Shown: in pieces, positions 56,898 to 64,000 of the stretch
Layout: every line of letters begins with the position of its first letter
Numbering within the stretch: the first letter of the stretch is position 1
From: Sphingopyxis soli
GTDB lineage: Bacteria; Pseudomonadota; Alphaproteobacteria; Sphingomonadales; Sphingomonadaceae
DNA: 64,000 bases
Assembly: GCF_018682675.1 (NCBI RefSeq)
Contig: NZ_JAFMTR010000054.1
Location: 89,766 to 153,765 of the forward strand
Reading direction: 5' to 3'
Program-made: the position numbers and the translations under genes
The notes under the pieces: generated by a model
The model's input: only the letters and a program-made list of their open reading frames with translations
Told to the model about the DNA's origin: nothing
The model's database searches: none

Positions 56898-59078
56898 ATG
56901 ATGATGCCGCGCCGCGCGCAGCCCTTTGTCCGTTTGTCGCTGCTTGCATCGACCGTCCTATTGATGGGTTATAGTCCGATGACGATTGCCGCCGACACCG
57001 CAACGAAACCCGCCGCCGCGGCGGACACGAACCCGATGCTCGCGCCGTGGACCGGCCCCTATGAAGGGGTGCCGCCGTGGGACAAGCTCGACCCCGAACT
57101 CTTCCCCGACGCCTTCGCCAAAGGCATGGCCGAGGTGAAGGCCGAGGTACAGAAGGTGATCGACAACCCCGCCGAGCCGACCTTCGAGAACACCCACGTC
57201 CCGATGCAGCTCGCGGGCGAATCGATGGAGCGCGTCTTCGCGCTGTGGGGCGTGCAGACCTCGAACAAGTCGAACGACCGCGTCGAGGACATCGACGCCG
57301 AATGGAGCCCCAAGCTCACCACTTTCTATACCGAGCTGTTCCTCGAGCCCAAGCTCTTCGCCCGCTACAAGGCGGTGTACGACAAGCGGCTGACCAGCGG
57401 CCTCAACGCGCAGCAGATCCGCATCGTCGAACGCAGTTATGACGAGATGGTGCGCGACGGCGCGAACCTGTCGGCCGCCGACAAGGCGAAGCTCGTCGAC
57501 CTCAATGCCAGGCTCGAAGGCCTGTTCTCGGCCTTTTCGTCGAAGCTGCTCGGCGACGAAAAGCTCTACACCTTCGTCACCGACAAGGCCGAACTGGCGG
57601 GGCTCGCCCCCGGCTTCGTCGCCTCGCTCGCCGACGCCGCCGAAGCGCAGGGCAAGCCCGGCCAGTGGGCGATCAAGAACACCCGCTCGTCGGCGCAGCC
57701 GGTGCTGCAGAACGCCACCAACCGCGCACTGCGCGAGAAGGTGTGGCGCGCCTTCGTGGGTCGCGGCGACAATGGCGATGCGAACGACACCAATGCAACG
57801 ATCGCCGAAATCCTGAAGCTGCGCCAGCAGCGCGCCGAACTGCTCGGCTTCGCGACGCACGCCCATTATCGCATGGCCGACACGATGGCGAAGACGCCAG
57901 AGAATGCGATGGCGCTGATGATGAAGGTCTGGCCCGCCGCGGTCGCGCGCGTGCATGAGGAGGTCGCCGACATGCAGGCGATCGCCGATGCCGAGGCCAG
58001 GGCCGGCAAGGGACCGAAGCTCACCATCGAGCCCTGGGATTATCGCTATTACGCCGAAAAGGTCCGCAAGGCGAAATACGACCTCGATGAGAGCGAGGTG
58101 AAGCCCTACCTGCAACTCGACAAGCTGCGCGACGCGATGTTCTGGTCGGCGGGGCAGCTTTACGACCTCGGCTTCCGCGAGAATACGGGCAAGATCCCCG
58201 TGTTTGACCCCAAGGTGAAGACCTTCGAGGTCTATAATCTCAAGACCGGCGAAAATGTCGGCGTCCTCTATCTCGACAATTTCGCGCGCGACGGGAAACG
58301 CTCGGGCGCGTGGATGACGACCTATCGCAGCCAGCAGGGCCTCGGCGGCGAGCGTAACGTCCTCGCGTCGAACAACAATAATTTCACCGAAGGCGCGAAG
58401 GGCGAGCCGACGCTCGTCAGCCTCGACGACGCGCAAACGCTGTTCCACGAATTCGGGCACGGCATCCATTATCTGCTGCAGCACGTCTATTACCCGGCGC
58501 TCGCGGGCGTGCCGCGCGACTTCGTCGAATATCCGAGCCAGGTGAACGAGAATTGGCTGATGACGCCCGAGGTGCTGTCGAAATTCGCGACGCACTACAA
58601 GACGGGCGAACCGATGCCGCAGGCGCTCGTCGACAAGATCCTCGCGTCGAACAAGTTCAACCAGGGCTTCGAAACCGTCGAATATCTGTCGAGCGCGATC
58701 GTCGACATGAAGCTGCACGACCGCAAGGTGCCGGTGACCGACGTCGACCGGTTCGAGCGCGAGACGCTGAAAGAGATGGGCATGCCGAAGGAAATCGTCA
58801 TGCGCCACCGCCTGCCGCAGTTCGGCCACCTCTTCTCGAGCGACGCCTATTCGGCGGGCTATTATTCCTACCTCTGGTCGGAAACGATGGACGCCGACAC
58901 CTGGGCGGCCTTCACCGAAGCCGGCGGACCATGGGACCGCACCGTCGCCGACAAATTCCGCACCATCCTGCTGATGACCGGCAACGAGACCGACCGCGCC
59001 GAAGCCTATCGCGCCTTCCGCGGCCGCGATCCCGACGTGAAGGCGCTGCTGCGCAAGCGCGGCTTTCCGACCGAATGA
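56898..59078 (+). CDS. Exported M3-family zinc peptidase (peptidyl-dipeptidase Dcp-like)
   Basis: A 726-residue metallopeptidase. Residues 1-32 form a signal peptide (SLLASTVLLMGYSPMTIAA), so it acts in the periplasm, unlike the cytoplasmic E. coli enzyme. The zinc site HEFGH is at bases 58446-58460, followed by the downstream glutamate region EYPSQVNENW. Overall length and the GYYSYLWSETMDAD segment match Dcp/oligopeptidase A. Three ATGs in a row (56898, 56901, 56904) make the exact start uncertain; GGGGAG precedes them. A terminator lies at 59100. Confidence 0.94.
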   Translation: MMMPRRAQPFVRLSLLASTVLLMGYSPMTIAADTATKPAAAADTNPMLAPWTGPYEGVPPWDKLDPELFPDAFAKGMAEVKAEVQKVIDNPAEPTFENTHVPMQLAGESMERVFALWGVQTSNKSNDRVEDIDAEWSPKLTTFYTELFLEPKLFARYKAVYDKRLTSGLNAQQIRIVERSYDEMVRDGANLSAADKAKLVDLNARLEGLFSAFSSKLLGDEKLYTFVTDKAELAGLAPGFVASLADAAEAQGKPGQWAIKNTRSSAQPVLQNATNRALREKVWRAFVGRGDNGDANDTNATIAEILKLRQQRAELLGFATHAHYRMADTMAKTPENAMALMMKVWPAAVARVHEEVADMQAIADAEARAGKGPKLTIEPWDYRYYAEKVRKAKYDLDESEVKPYLQLDKLRDAMFWSAGQLYDLGFRENTGKIPVFDPKVKTFEVYNLKTGENVGVLYLDNFARDGKRSGAWMTTYRSQQGLGGERNVLASNNNNFTEGAKGEPTLVSLDDAQTLFHEFGHGIHYLLQHVYYPALAGVPRDFVEYPSQVNENWLMTPEVLSKFATHYKTGEPMPQALVDKILASNKFNQGFETVEYLSSAIVDMKLHDRKVPVTDVDRFERETLKEMGMPKEIVMRHRLPQFGHLFSSDAYSAGYYSYLWSETMDADTWAAFTEAGGPWDRTVADKFRTILLMTGNETDRAEAYRAFRGRDPDVKALLRKRGFPTE

Positions 59079-59099
59079 TCTCTTGAGTCAACCGGGGAG

Positions 59100-59129
59100 C
59101 AAAGGGGGCCACCGCGCCCCCTTTGTTTT
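59100..59129 (+). terminator. Rho-independent terminator after the M3 peptidase gene
   Basis: A 10-bp stem (caaagggggc at 59100-59109 with gcccccttt g at 59116-59125), a 6-base loop and TTTTG after it. Confidence 0.85.
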
Positions 59130-59148
59130 GTCCCTGTCACGCGCCGCT

Positions 59149-59619
59149 TCAGACGGACCGGACTTCGCGCAAAAGGCGGATCAGCCTCTGTCCTTGGTCG
59201 ATTACCGGCACATTCATAAAATCGCACCCCAGATCTCGCTCGATTTCAGGCACCGTTCGGGGAAGTTTCTGAATGAGCTGCTGTAAACCTTGGACAAAGG
59301 CCGGCGAAACATCTTCGCTGGACAGCGCCGAATGGGCTGACAGCCACGGAAAATTCGCGATAGGGCACATCGCAAGCGAAACGGGCGGCGCCCGCCACGA
59401 CGGGCGCCCCTTCACCGGCAGGTCGGACCGCAGAACAAGACCGATATTTCCGCCGAGTCTTCGGTCGCCCGGTCGGCCACCGAGGCGCCTGAGGGATTGC
59501 GGCTGGAACAGCTTCAGCACGTCGCCGTCGGCCGTACAGGCGCAATCCGCGCCTTCGCGAAATCGCAGGACGCCATGCATCCCCAACTTCTCGGCAAGTT
59601 CGCTGACCGGTATCGCCAT
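59149..59619 (-). CDS. Possible hypothetical protein
   Basis: A 156-residue open frame with a plausible soluble sequence: MAIPVSELAEKLGMHGVLRF, a CAC cysteine pair, then a mixed region and a helical C-terminus (FVQGLQQLIQKLPRTVPEIE). There is no good ribosome binding site and no recognised family. It converges with the peptidase terminator and is divergent from the SPFH gene. The alternative is that this 660-base stretch is mostly non-coding. Confidence 0.45.
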   Translation of the reverse strand: MAIPVSELAEKLGMHGVLRFREGADCACTADGDVLKLFQPQSLRRLGGRPGDRRLGGNIGLVLRSDLPVKGRPSWRAPPVSLAMCPIANFPWLSAHSALSSEDVSPAFVQGLQQLIQKLPRTVPEIERDLGCDFMNVPVIDQGQRLIRLLREVRSV

Positions 59620-59744
59620 GTCCGGACATTATCCCGGCGACCGCTTGCCAGCCATCCCGTTTTTCGATCCCGGTCCGGCCGGCCGTCATCCTTGATCCGA
59701 TATCCGGAACTTCGACCCAAATCCCGATTGACTGCGACCGAATA

Positions 59745-59774
59745 CGATATAAATATGATATCATCTTTATATCG
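59745..59774. promoter_or_regulatory. 30-bp near-perfect AT-rich palindrome upstream of the SPFH gene
   Basis: The half-site CGATATAAA followed by T and ATGATATCAT reads the same on the other strand except for one base pair (T at 59754 against C at 59765). It lies 18 bases before the SPFH ATG, in a strongly AT-rich patch of GC-rich DNA. This is the expected look of an operator for a dimeric or tetrameric repressor. The ribbon-helix-helix protein encoded two genes later is a candidate ligand. Confidence 0.65.
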
Positions 59775-59792
59775 ACTGATTCGGAGGGAAAC

Positions 59793-60692
59793 ATGGTCGA
59801 GAGTGCAACGCCGGCGCTGAACCGCAGCCGCGAGACGCGGGCCGCGACGCAGAGCGGTTATCTGATGCTGCTGGTCTGGCTGCTGCTCGCCGGTGTCGCC
59901 GCGTGGGCGGTCATCACCAATATCAATGGCGTCGAGGTCGCCTGGAAATGGGGCGTACTGATCGCGTCGGCGATCACGGGCGGGATCATCCTCTGCGGCT
60001 TTTACCTGATCAACCCGAACGAGGCCGCGGCGATCCAGCTGTTCGGCGCGTACAAGGGCACCGACCGCGAGGAGGGGCTGCGCTGGGTGCTGCCGTGGTT
60101 GACCCGCAAGAAGATCGCGGTGCGCGCGAACAACGTCATATCCGACAAGATCAAGGTCAACGATCTGCGCGGCAATCCGATCGAGATGGCGGCGCAGGTC
60201 GTCTGGCGCGTCACCGACACCGCGCAGGCGCTGTTCGACGTCGAGGATTACAAGGAGTTCGTGATGGCGCAGATCGAGGCCGCGGTGCGCTCGATCGGCT
60301 CGCGCTACCCCTATGACGATATCGAGCATCAGGAAGTGACGCTGCGCGGCAATCACGACGAGGTCGGGGTCGAACTCAGGAAGGCGCTGATCGAGCGGCT
60401 CGAGGTCGCGGGGATCACCGTCGACGAATGCGGGCTGACGCACCTCGCCTATGCGCAGGAAATCGCCGGGGCGATGCTCCGCCGCCAGCAGGCCGAAGCC
60501 GTCATCGCCGCCCGCAAGAAGCTGGTCGAGGGCGCGGTGACGATGGTCGAGATGGCGCTCCAGCACCTGTCCGAGAAAAACGTCGTCGACCTCGACGACG
60601 AACGCAAGGCGGCGATGGTGTCGAATCTGATGGTCGTCCTGTGCGGCGAGCGCGACACCCAGCCCGTCGTCAACACCGGGTCGCTTTACTGA
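59793..60692 (+). CDS. SPFH/Band 7 domain membrane protein
   Basis: A 299-residue protein. Two membrane segments (about residues 24-46 and 53-72) are followed by an SPFH domain ([40 protein letters not shown]) and a coiled/helical segment rich in Ala/Glu. The ATG has GGAGGG upstream. It heads a trio with a ribbon-helix-helix protein and a small membrane protein. Stomatin-like proteins organise membrane domains or proteases; the partner here is unknown. Confidence 0.9.
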   Translation: MVESATPALNRSRETRAATQSGYLMLLVWLLLAGVAAWAVITNINGVEVAWKWGVLIASAITGGIILCGFYLINPNEAAAIQLFGAYKGTDREEGLRWVLPWLTRKKIAVRANNVISDKIKVNDLRGNPIEMAAQVVWRVTDTAQALFDVEDYKEFVMAQIEAAVRSIGSRYPYDDIEHQEVTLRGNHDEVGVELRKALIERLEVAGITVDECGLTHLAYAQEIAGAMLRRQQAEAVIAARKKLVEGAVTMVEMALQHLSEKNVVDLDDERKAAMVSNLMVVLCGERDTQPVVNTGSLY

Positions 60693-60701
60693 GTCCGTCC
60701 G

Positions 60702-60908
60702 GTGACTGCGTCCTCGAGGAAAGCCTTTGCCCTCCGTCTCGATCCGGCGCTCTACGCCGCGATCGAGCGGCTGGCCGCGGCCGAGCTGCGCAGCGCCAAT
60801 GCCGAGATCGAAATATTGCTGCGCGAGGCGCTCACGCGCCGCGGCGTCGGCGTCAAACGGTCGCAAGCGCCCAAACGTGGCCGACCGCCGAAGACCGAGG
60901 AGAGCTGA
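60702..60908 (+). CDS. Ribbon-helix-helix (Arc-like) DNA-binding protein
   Basis: A 68-residue protein with a GTG start. The strand KAFALRLDPALYAAIERLA and the helix SANAEIEILLREALTRRG are Arc/MetJ-like. The tail is very basic (KRSQAPKRGRPPKTEES), with a GRP hook like those that enter the minor groove. It could bind the palindrome at 59745-59774 and control the trio. The SPFH gene lies 10 bases upstream and the next gene starts two bases after its stop. Confidence 0.82.
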   Translation: MTASSRKAFALRLDPALYAAIERLAAAELRSANAEIEILLREALTRRGVGVKRSQAPKRGRPPKTEES

Positions 60909-60909
60909 C

Positions 60910-61152
60910 ATGCTGCATCTTTTGCGGGGCGATCGCCCCTGGTTCCGCCCGAAGCGCCGCGGCTATGGCACCGGCCTGCCGATCGCCTGGCAGGGCTGGG
61001 TGATGCTGCTCGTCCATATCGCGCTGATCACCGGCGTGACGGTGTGGCTGCGCGACCGGCCGTGGATGATGACGATCGCGGTGGTCCTCGCGGGGCTTCT
61101 GCCGATGCCGCTTTATCGTGCCAGGACCGAAGGCGGCTGGCGCTGGCGATAG
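60910..61152 (+). CDS. Small membrane protein, third gene of the SPFH trio
   Basis: An 80-residue protein with a basic N-terminus (LLRGDRPWFRPKRRGYGTG) and two membrane helices (about 27-45 and 52-68). GAGGAG precedes the ATG. Its gene starts two bases after the ribbon-helix-helix stop. No family is recognised. Confidence 0.75.
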   Translation: MLHLLRGDRPWFRPKRRGYGTGLPIAWQGWVMLLVHIALITGVTVWLRDRPWMMTIAVVLAGLLPMPLYRARTEGGWRWR

Positions 61153-61239
61153 GCGCCTGCGATAATATTTGTGGACACCCGCCGATAGCAGGCCCGGCGC
61201 GCTTGCTCCAAAACTTCTAGATGGTTAAGGCCGGTCCCC

Positions 61240-61914
61240 ATGACCGCCGCCGTACCTTCCGTCCGCATCGCCCCTTCGATCCTCAGCGCCGATTTCGCGC
61301 GGCTGGGCGAAGAGGTCCGCGCGATCGAGGAAGCGGGCGCCGACTGGGTCCATATCGACGTGATGGACGGCCATTTCGTGCCGAACCTGACGATCGGCCC
61401 GATGGTCGTAAAGGCATTGCGGCCGCATTCGACCCTGCCCTTCGACGTCCACCTGATGATCTCGCCCGTCGATCACTTCCTCGACGCCTTCGCCGCCGCG
61501 GGCGCCGACATCATCACCGTCCATCCCGAAGCCGGCCCGCACATCCACCGCAGCGTCCAGCACATCAAGTCGCTCGGCAAGCAGGCGGGCGTGTCGCTGA
61601 ACCCCGCAACGCCCGCGAAGATGCTCGACTATCTGATCGACGATATCGACCTCGTCCTGATCATGAGCGTCAATCCGGGCTTTGGCGGCCAGAGCTTCAT
61701 CTCCAGCCAGCTCCGCAAGATCGAGGCGGTGCGGAAGATGATCGACAAATCGGGCCGCGATATCCGGCTCGAGGTCGACGGCGGCATCGACGCCGCGACC
61801 GCGCCGCAGGCGATCGCCGCCGGCGCCGATGTCCTCGTCGCCGGCACCGCGACCTTCAAAGGTGGGCCGGGCGCCTACGCCGACAATATCCGGCGCCTGC
61901 GCGGCGGCGCGTAA
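61240..61914 (+). CDS. rpe: Ribulose-phosphate 3-epimerase
   Basis: A 224-residue TIM-barrel epimerase of the pentose phosphate pathway. [46 protein letters not shown] and EVDGGID are the signature segments with metal-binding and catalytic residues. It is 18 bases before the heparinase-like gene. Confidence 0.96.
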   Translation: MTAAVPSVRIAPSILSADFARLGEEVRAIEEAGADWVHIDVMDGHFVPNLTIGPMVVKALRPHSTLPFDVHLMISPVDHFLDAFAAAGADIITVHPEAGPHIHRSVQHIKSLGKQAGVSLNPATPAKMLDYLIDDIDLVLIMSVNPGFGGQSFISSQLRKIEAVRKMIDKSGRDIRLEVDGGIDAATAPQAIAAGADVLVAGTATFKGGPGAYADNIRRLRGGA

Positions 61915-61932
61915 CCGGTGGAGGGGAGACCA

Positions 61933-63696
61933 TTGACCTCTGCCCCGTCCAGTCCGATTCCCGACGCCGGCGAAGACGCGCCGCCCATCGACGACAGCAT
62001 CGAACCCGGCAAGCGGCTGATCCGCCTGCCCGACGACAAGGGGCTGTCGCTTGGCGACCGGGTTGCCAACTACGTCACTCGCCTCACCTGGCGCACCCCG
62101 CTGCACGCCTTCCGCCTCAAGGGCCGCTTTCCCCTGAAGCTGCTCGGCGTCCCCGCCGATCCCGTCCCCGGCGACATGCGCGCGGGGACCGCGATCCGCG
62201 CCGGCCATTTCCTCCATCGCGGACTGAAGCTCTCGCTCGGCAATCTCGACTTCGCCGCGCTCGACGTTTCGCCGCCCTTCGCCGACTATCTGCACAGCTT
62301 CGCCTGGCTGCGCGACCTCGCGGCCACCGGCACCCGCGCCGACGGCGCCCCGATCGCCGAGGCGGTCGTGCGCCACTGGCTCGCCGTCCATGGCGAGGCG
62401 GTGAGCGAGCCCGCGTGGAAAGCCGACAACACCGGCTGGCGCATCCTCTTCTGGGCCGCGCACGCGCCGCTGATCCTGTCGTCGAGCGACCTCGTCTATC
62501 GCTCGGCGGTGCTCAACCATCTCGCGCGCGCCGCGCGTCATCTCGACCGCGTCGCCGACAAGACGCGTCCCGGCACCGGACAGCTCGTCGCTTGGATCGG
62601 CATCGTCGCCGCCTCGCTCCTCATGCCCGGCGGCGAGCCGCGTCAGGTGTTCGGCGAGGCGGGGCTGCGCAAGGTGATCGAGACCAGCTTCTATGCCGAC
62701 GGCGGCAACATCGCGCGCGCGCCGCAGGCGCAGCTCGACGCGATCATGGCGCTGTCGATGCTCGCGCGCATCTATGACATGCGCCGCATGGAGGTCCCGC
62801 CCTTCCTGCAGGAGGCGCTTGCCCGCACCGTTCCGGCGCTGCTCGGCCTCGTCCACGCCGACGGCGGCATGGGCAGCTGGCAGGGCAGCGGCGCGACCTC
62901 GGCGCTCAACATCCAATATGTCGTTGCCGCAAGCGGGGTGCGCACGCGTCCGCTCAAGCAGGCCCGCGACTGGGGCTATCAACGGATGGTCGCCAACCGC
63001 GTCGTCCTGCTCGCCGACGCAGCGCCGCCGCCGATCGCCCGCGTGACCGAGGCGGGCTGCGCCTCGACCCTCGCCTTCGAACTCAGCGACGGCGACGAGC
63101 GCATCGTCGTCAATTGCGGCGGCGCTGCGCTCACCGGCGCGACGATCCCCGCCGACCTCGCGCGCGGGCTGCGCACCACCGCGGCGCATTCGACGCTGAC
63201 GATCGGCGACACCAATTCGACCGCGATCCTTGCGAGCGGCCTGCTCGGCCGCGGGGTGACCGAGGTCGAGCTCGACCGGCGCGAGACGCCGCAGGGCAGC
63301 CGGCTGGAGATGAGCCACGACGGCTATGCGCGCCGCCACGGGCTGATCCACCGCCGCCTCCTGATCCTGTCGCCGAACGGGCGCGAGCTGCGCGGCGAAG
63401 ACATGCTGCTCCCGGCCCCGCGTACCCGGCGCAAGGGCGACAAGCCCTATACGCTGCGCTTCCACCTCGGCCGCAACATCTCGGCCAGCCTGACCGCCGA
63501 CAAGCTCGGCGCGCTGCTGCGCATCAGCGGCGGGCCGCTGTGGCAGTTCCGCACCTCCGAAGGCACGCTCGACGTCGAGGAGAGCCTGTGGGTCGATGGC
63601 GACGGCCGTCCGCACCCGACCGAACAGCTCGTCGTCACCGGCATCGCGCCGGCGGGCGGCGCGAGCATCGGCTGGATCTTCAAGCATATCGGATAG
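61933..63696 (+). CDS. Heparinase II/III family protein
   Basis: About 587 residues. An (alpha/alpha) toroid region (FLHRGLKLSLGNLDF, WKADNTGWRILFWAAHAPLI, ETSFYADGGNIARAP) is followed by a beta-sheet domain (HSTLTIGDTNSTAIL, HDGYARRHGLIHRRLLILS). The catalytic-like His/Tyr segments of polysaccharide lyases are present but the substrate is unknown. The start is a TTG at 61933 with GGAGGGGAG upstream; a GTG at 61918 is the alternative. In this lineage the gene often lies between rpe and purH. Confidence 0.85.
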   Translation: MTSAPSSPIPDAGEDAPPIDDSIEPGKRLIRLPDDKGLSLGDRVANYVTRLTWRTPLHAFRLKGRFPLKLLGVPADPVPGDMRAGTAIRAGHFLHRGLKLSLGNLDFAALDVSPPFADYLHSFAWLRDLAATGTRADGAPIAEAVVRHWLAVHGEAVSEPAWKADNTGWRILFWAAHAPLILSSSDLVYRSAVLNHLARAARHLDRVADKTRPGTGQLVAWIGIVAASLLMPGGEPRQVFGEAGLRKVIETSFYADGGNIARAPQAQLDAIMALSMLARIYDMRRMEVPPFLQEALARTVPALLGLVHADGGMGSWQGSGATSALNIQYVVAASGVRTRPLKQARDWGYQRMVANRVVLLADAAPPPIARVTEAGCASTLAFELSDGDERIVVNCGGAALTGATIPADLARGLRTTAAHSTLTIGDTNSTAILASGLLGRGVTEVELDRRETPQGSRLEMSHDGYARRHGLIHRRLLILSPNGRELRGEDMLLPAPRTRRKGDKPYTLRFHLGRNISASLTADKLGALLRISGGPLWQFRTSEGTLDVEESLWVDGDGRPHPTEQLVVTGIAPAGGASIGWIFKHIG

Positions 63697-63748
63697 GGAA
63701 TGGCGTCGGCGATCGGCCGGTTGCGATCCTAACTTGCGCCGTTCACAT

Positions 63749-63810
63749 CGAGCGAAGTCGAGATGCCCGTTAGCGTGACGTGAGGTCGATGGGTGTCTCG
63801 ACTTCGCTCG
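63749..63810. repeat. REP-like palindrome (CGAGCGAAGTCGAGA family)
   Basis: Arms cgagcgaagtcgaga (63749-63763) and its exact complement (63796-63810) around a 32-base loop, just after the heparinase-like gene. Confidence 0.8.
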
Positions 63811-63865
63811 ACACGAACGGATGAGGGAATGACCGGTTCCGACCGAAGCACGACATTTCTGGCAT

Positions 63866-63983
63866 CGTCATCCTGAACTTGTTTCAGGATCCATGGTCCG
63901 CCATTTCTTCAAGCGCCGCGCTGGACGAACGCTCAGTCCATGGATGCTGAAACAGCGAGGCCATCGCCGCAGCCAGCATGACG
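63866..63983. repeat. Dispersed palindromic repeat, family A (copy 2)
   Basis: Begins CGTCATCCTGAACTTG, then TTTCAGGATCCATGG, and ends CCATGGATGCTGAAACAG..CATGACG. Layout and sequence match the copy at 43535-43637, with a different middle. Confidence 0.8.
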
Positions 63984-64000
63984 AGAATTGAAAGGCTGGA

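Larger units (their letters stand above)
63697..64000. other. Non-coding end of window with two dispersed repeats
   Basis: No gene is seen in the final 304 bases. The stretch holds the 63749-63810 palindrome and the family A repeat copy at 63866-63983. Confidence 0.7.

Noticed and set aside
59246..59794. 182-residue minus-strand frame overlapping the SPFH promoter
   Set aside because: It would cover the AT-rich palindrome and has no protein-like features; the frame at 59149-59619 is more plausible.
61225..63687. 820-residue open frame opposite rpe and the heparinase-like gene
   Set aside because: Antisense shadow rich in Arg/Glu/Ala with no motif.

Overview
The window looks like a GC-rich alphaproteobacterial chromosome, most likely Sphingomonadales (Sphingopyxis/Sphingomonas-like). 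I infer this from gene content, the short intergenic palindromes and the codon habits; I have no database match.

Bases 1-25800 are a heavy-metal and redox-stress block. It opens with the 3' part of a cytochrome c-FTR1 iron permease, an AraC regulator, a methyltransferase and a small exported His/Tyr/Arg-rich protein. A long minus-strand gene run (18126 down to 3431) then encodes a small His/Cys exported protein, CzcC, CzcB and CzcA-type proteins, a DUF190 protein, an SRPBCC protein, a P1B-4-type metal ATPase (SPC and HEGS motifs, His-rich N-terminus), an RND pump of the proton/drug (HAE-like) type, a second SRPBCC protein, and a DsbB/DsbA pair. Divergent from it, a plus-strand run (18540-25785) encodes a DUF3703 protein, another small His-rich exported protein, a second CzcCBA set and a cation diffusion facilitator. 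A MerR-family-type dyad precedes the plus-strand run, but no merR gene is present.

Bases 25786-26596 hold no convincing gene. They carry a nested dyad, three TATTACG direct repeats and a 45-base 3' fragment of a tRNA-Gly(GCC) gene, which together look like an integration junction. To the right the DNA looks like core chromosome.

Bases 26597-34686 are the most unusual region. A single polypeptide joins an OmpR-type winged helix, a Ser/Thr kinase, one membrane segment and a TPR-like C-terminus. It sits beside an exported protein of unknown function and is divergent from a tightly packed five-gene operon: an OB-fold/membrane protein, two lipoproteins, an exported protein and a degenerate thioredoxin-like protein. 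The divergent promoter region holds CTTTAGA repeats exactly 11 bp apart, the spacing expected for OmpR/PhoB-type binding.

Bases 34911-64000 are mostly housekeeping: a GFA-GNAT fusion, a LysR regulator, a TSUP permease, surA-pdxA-rsmA, a FabH-like synthase, a CaCA antiporter, hisB-hisH-hisA-hisF, sspB, fumC, gmk, a fatty-acid/acyl-CoA set (thioesterase, SDR, thiolase, acyl-CoA dehydrogenase), an SMP-30 protein, a secreted M3 peptidase, an SPFH/RHH/membrane trio preceded by a near-perfect 30-bp palindrome, rpe and a heparinase II/III-like protein. Many intergenic gaps here are filled by palindromic repeats of several families.
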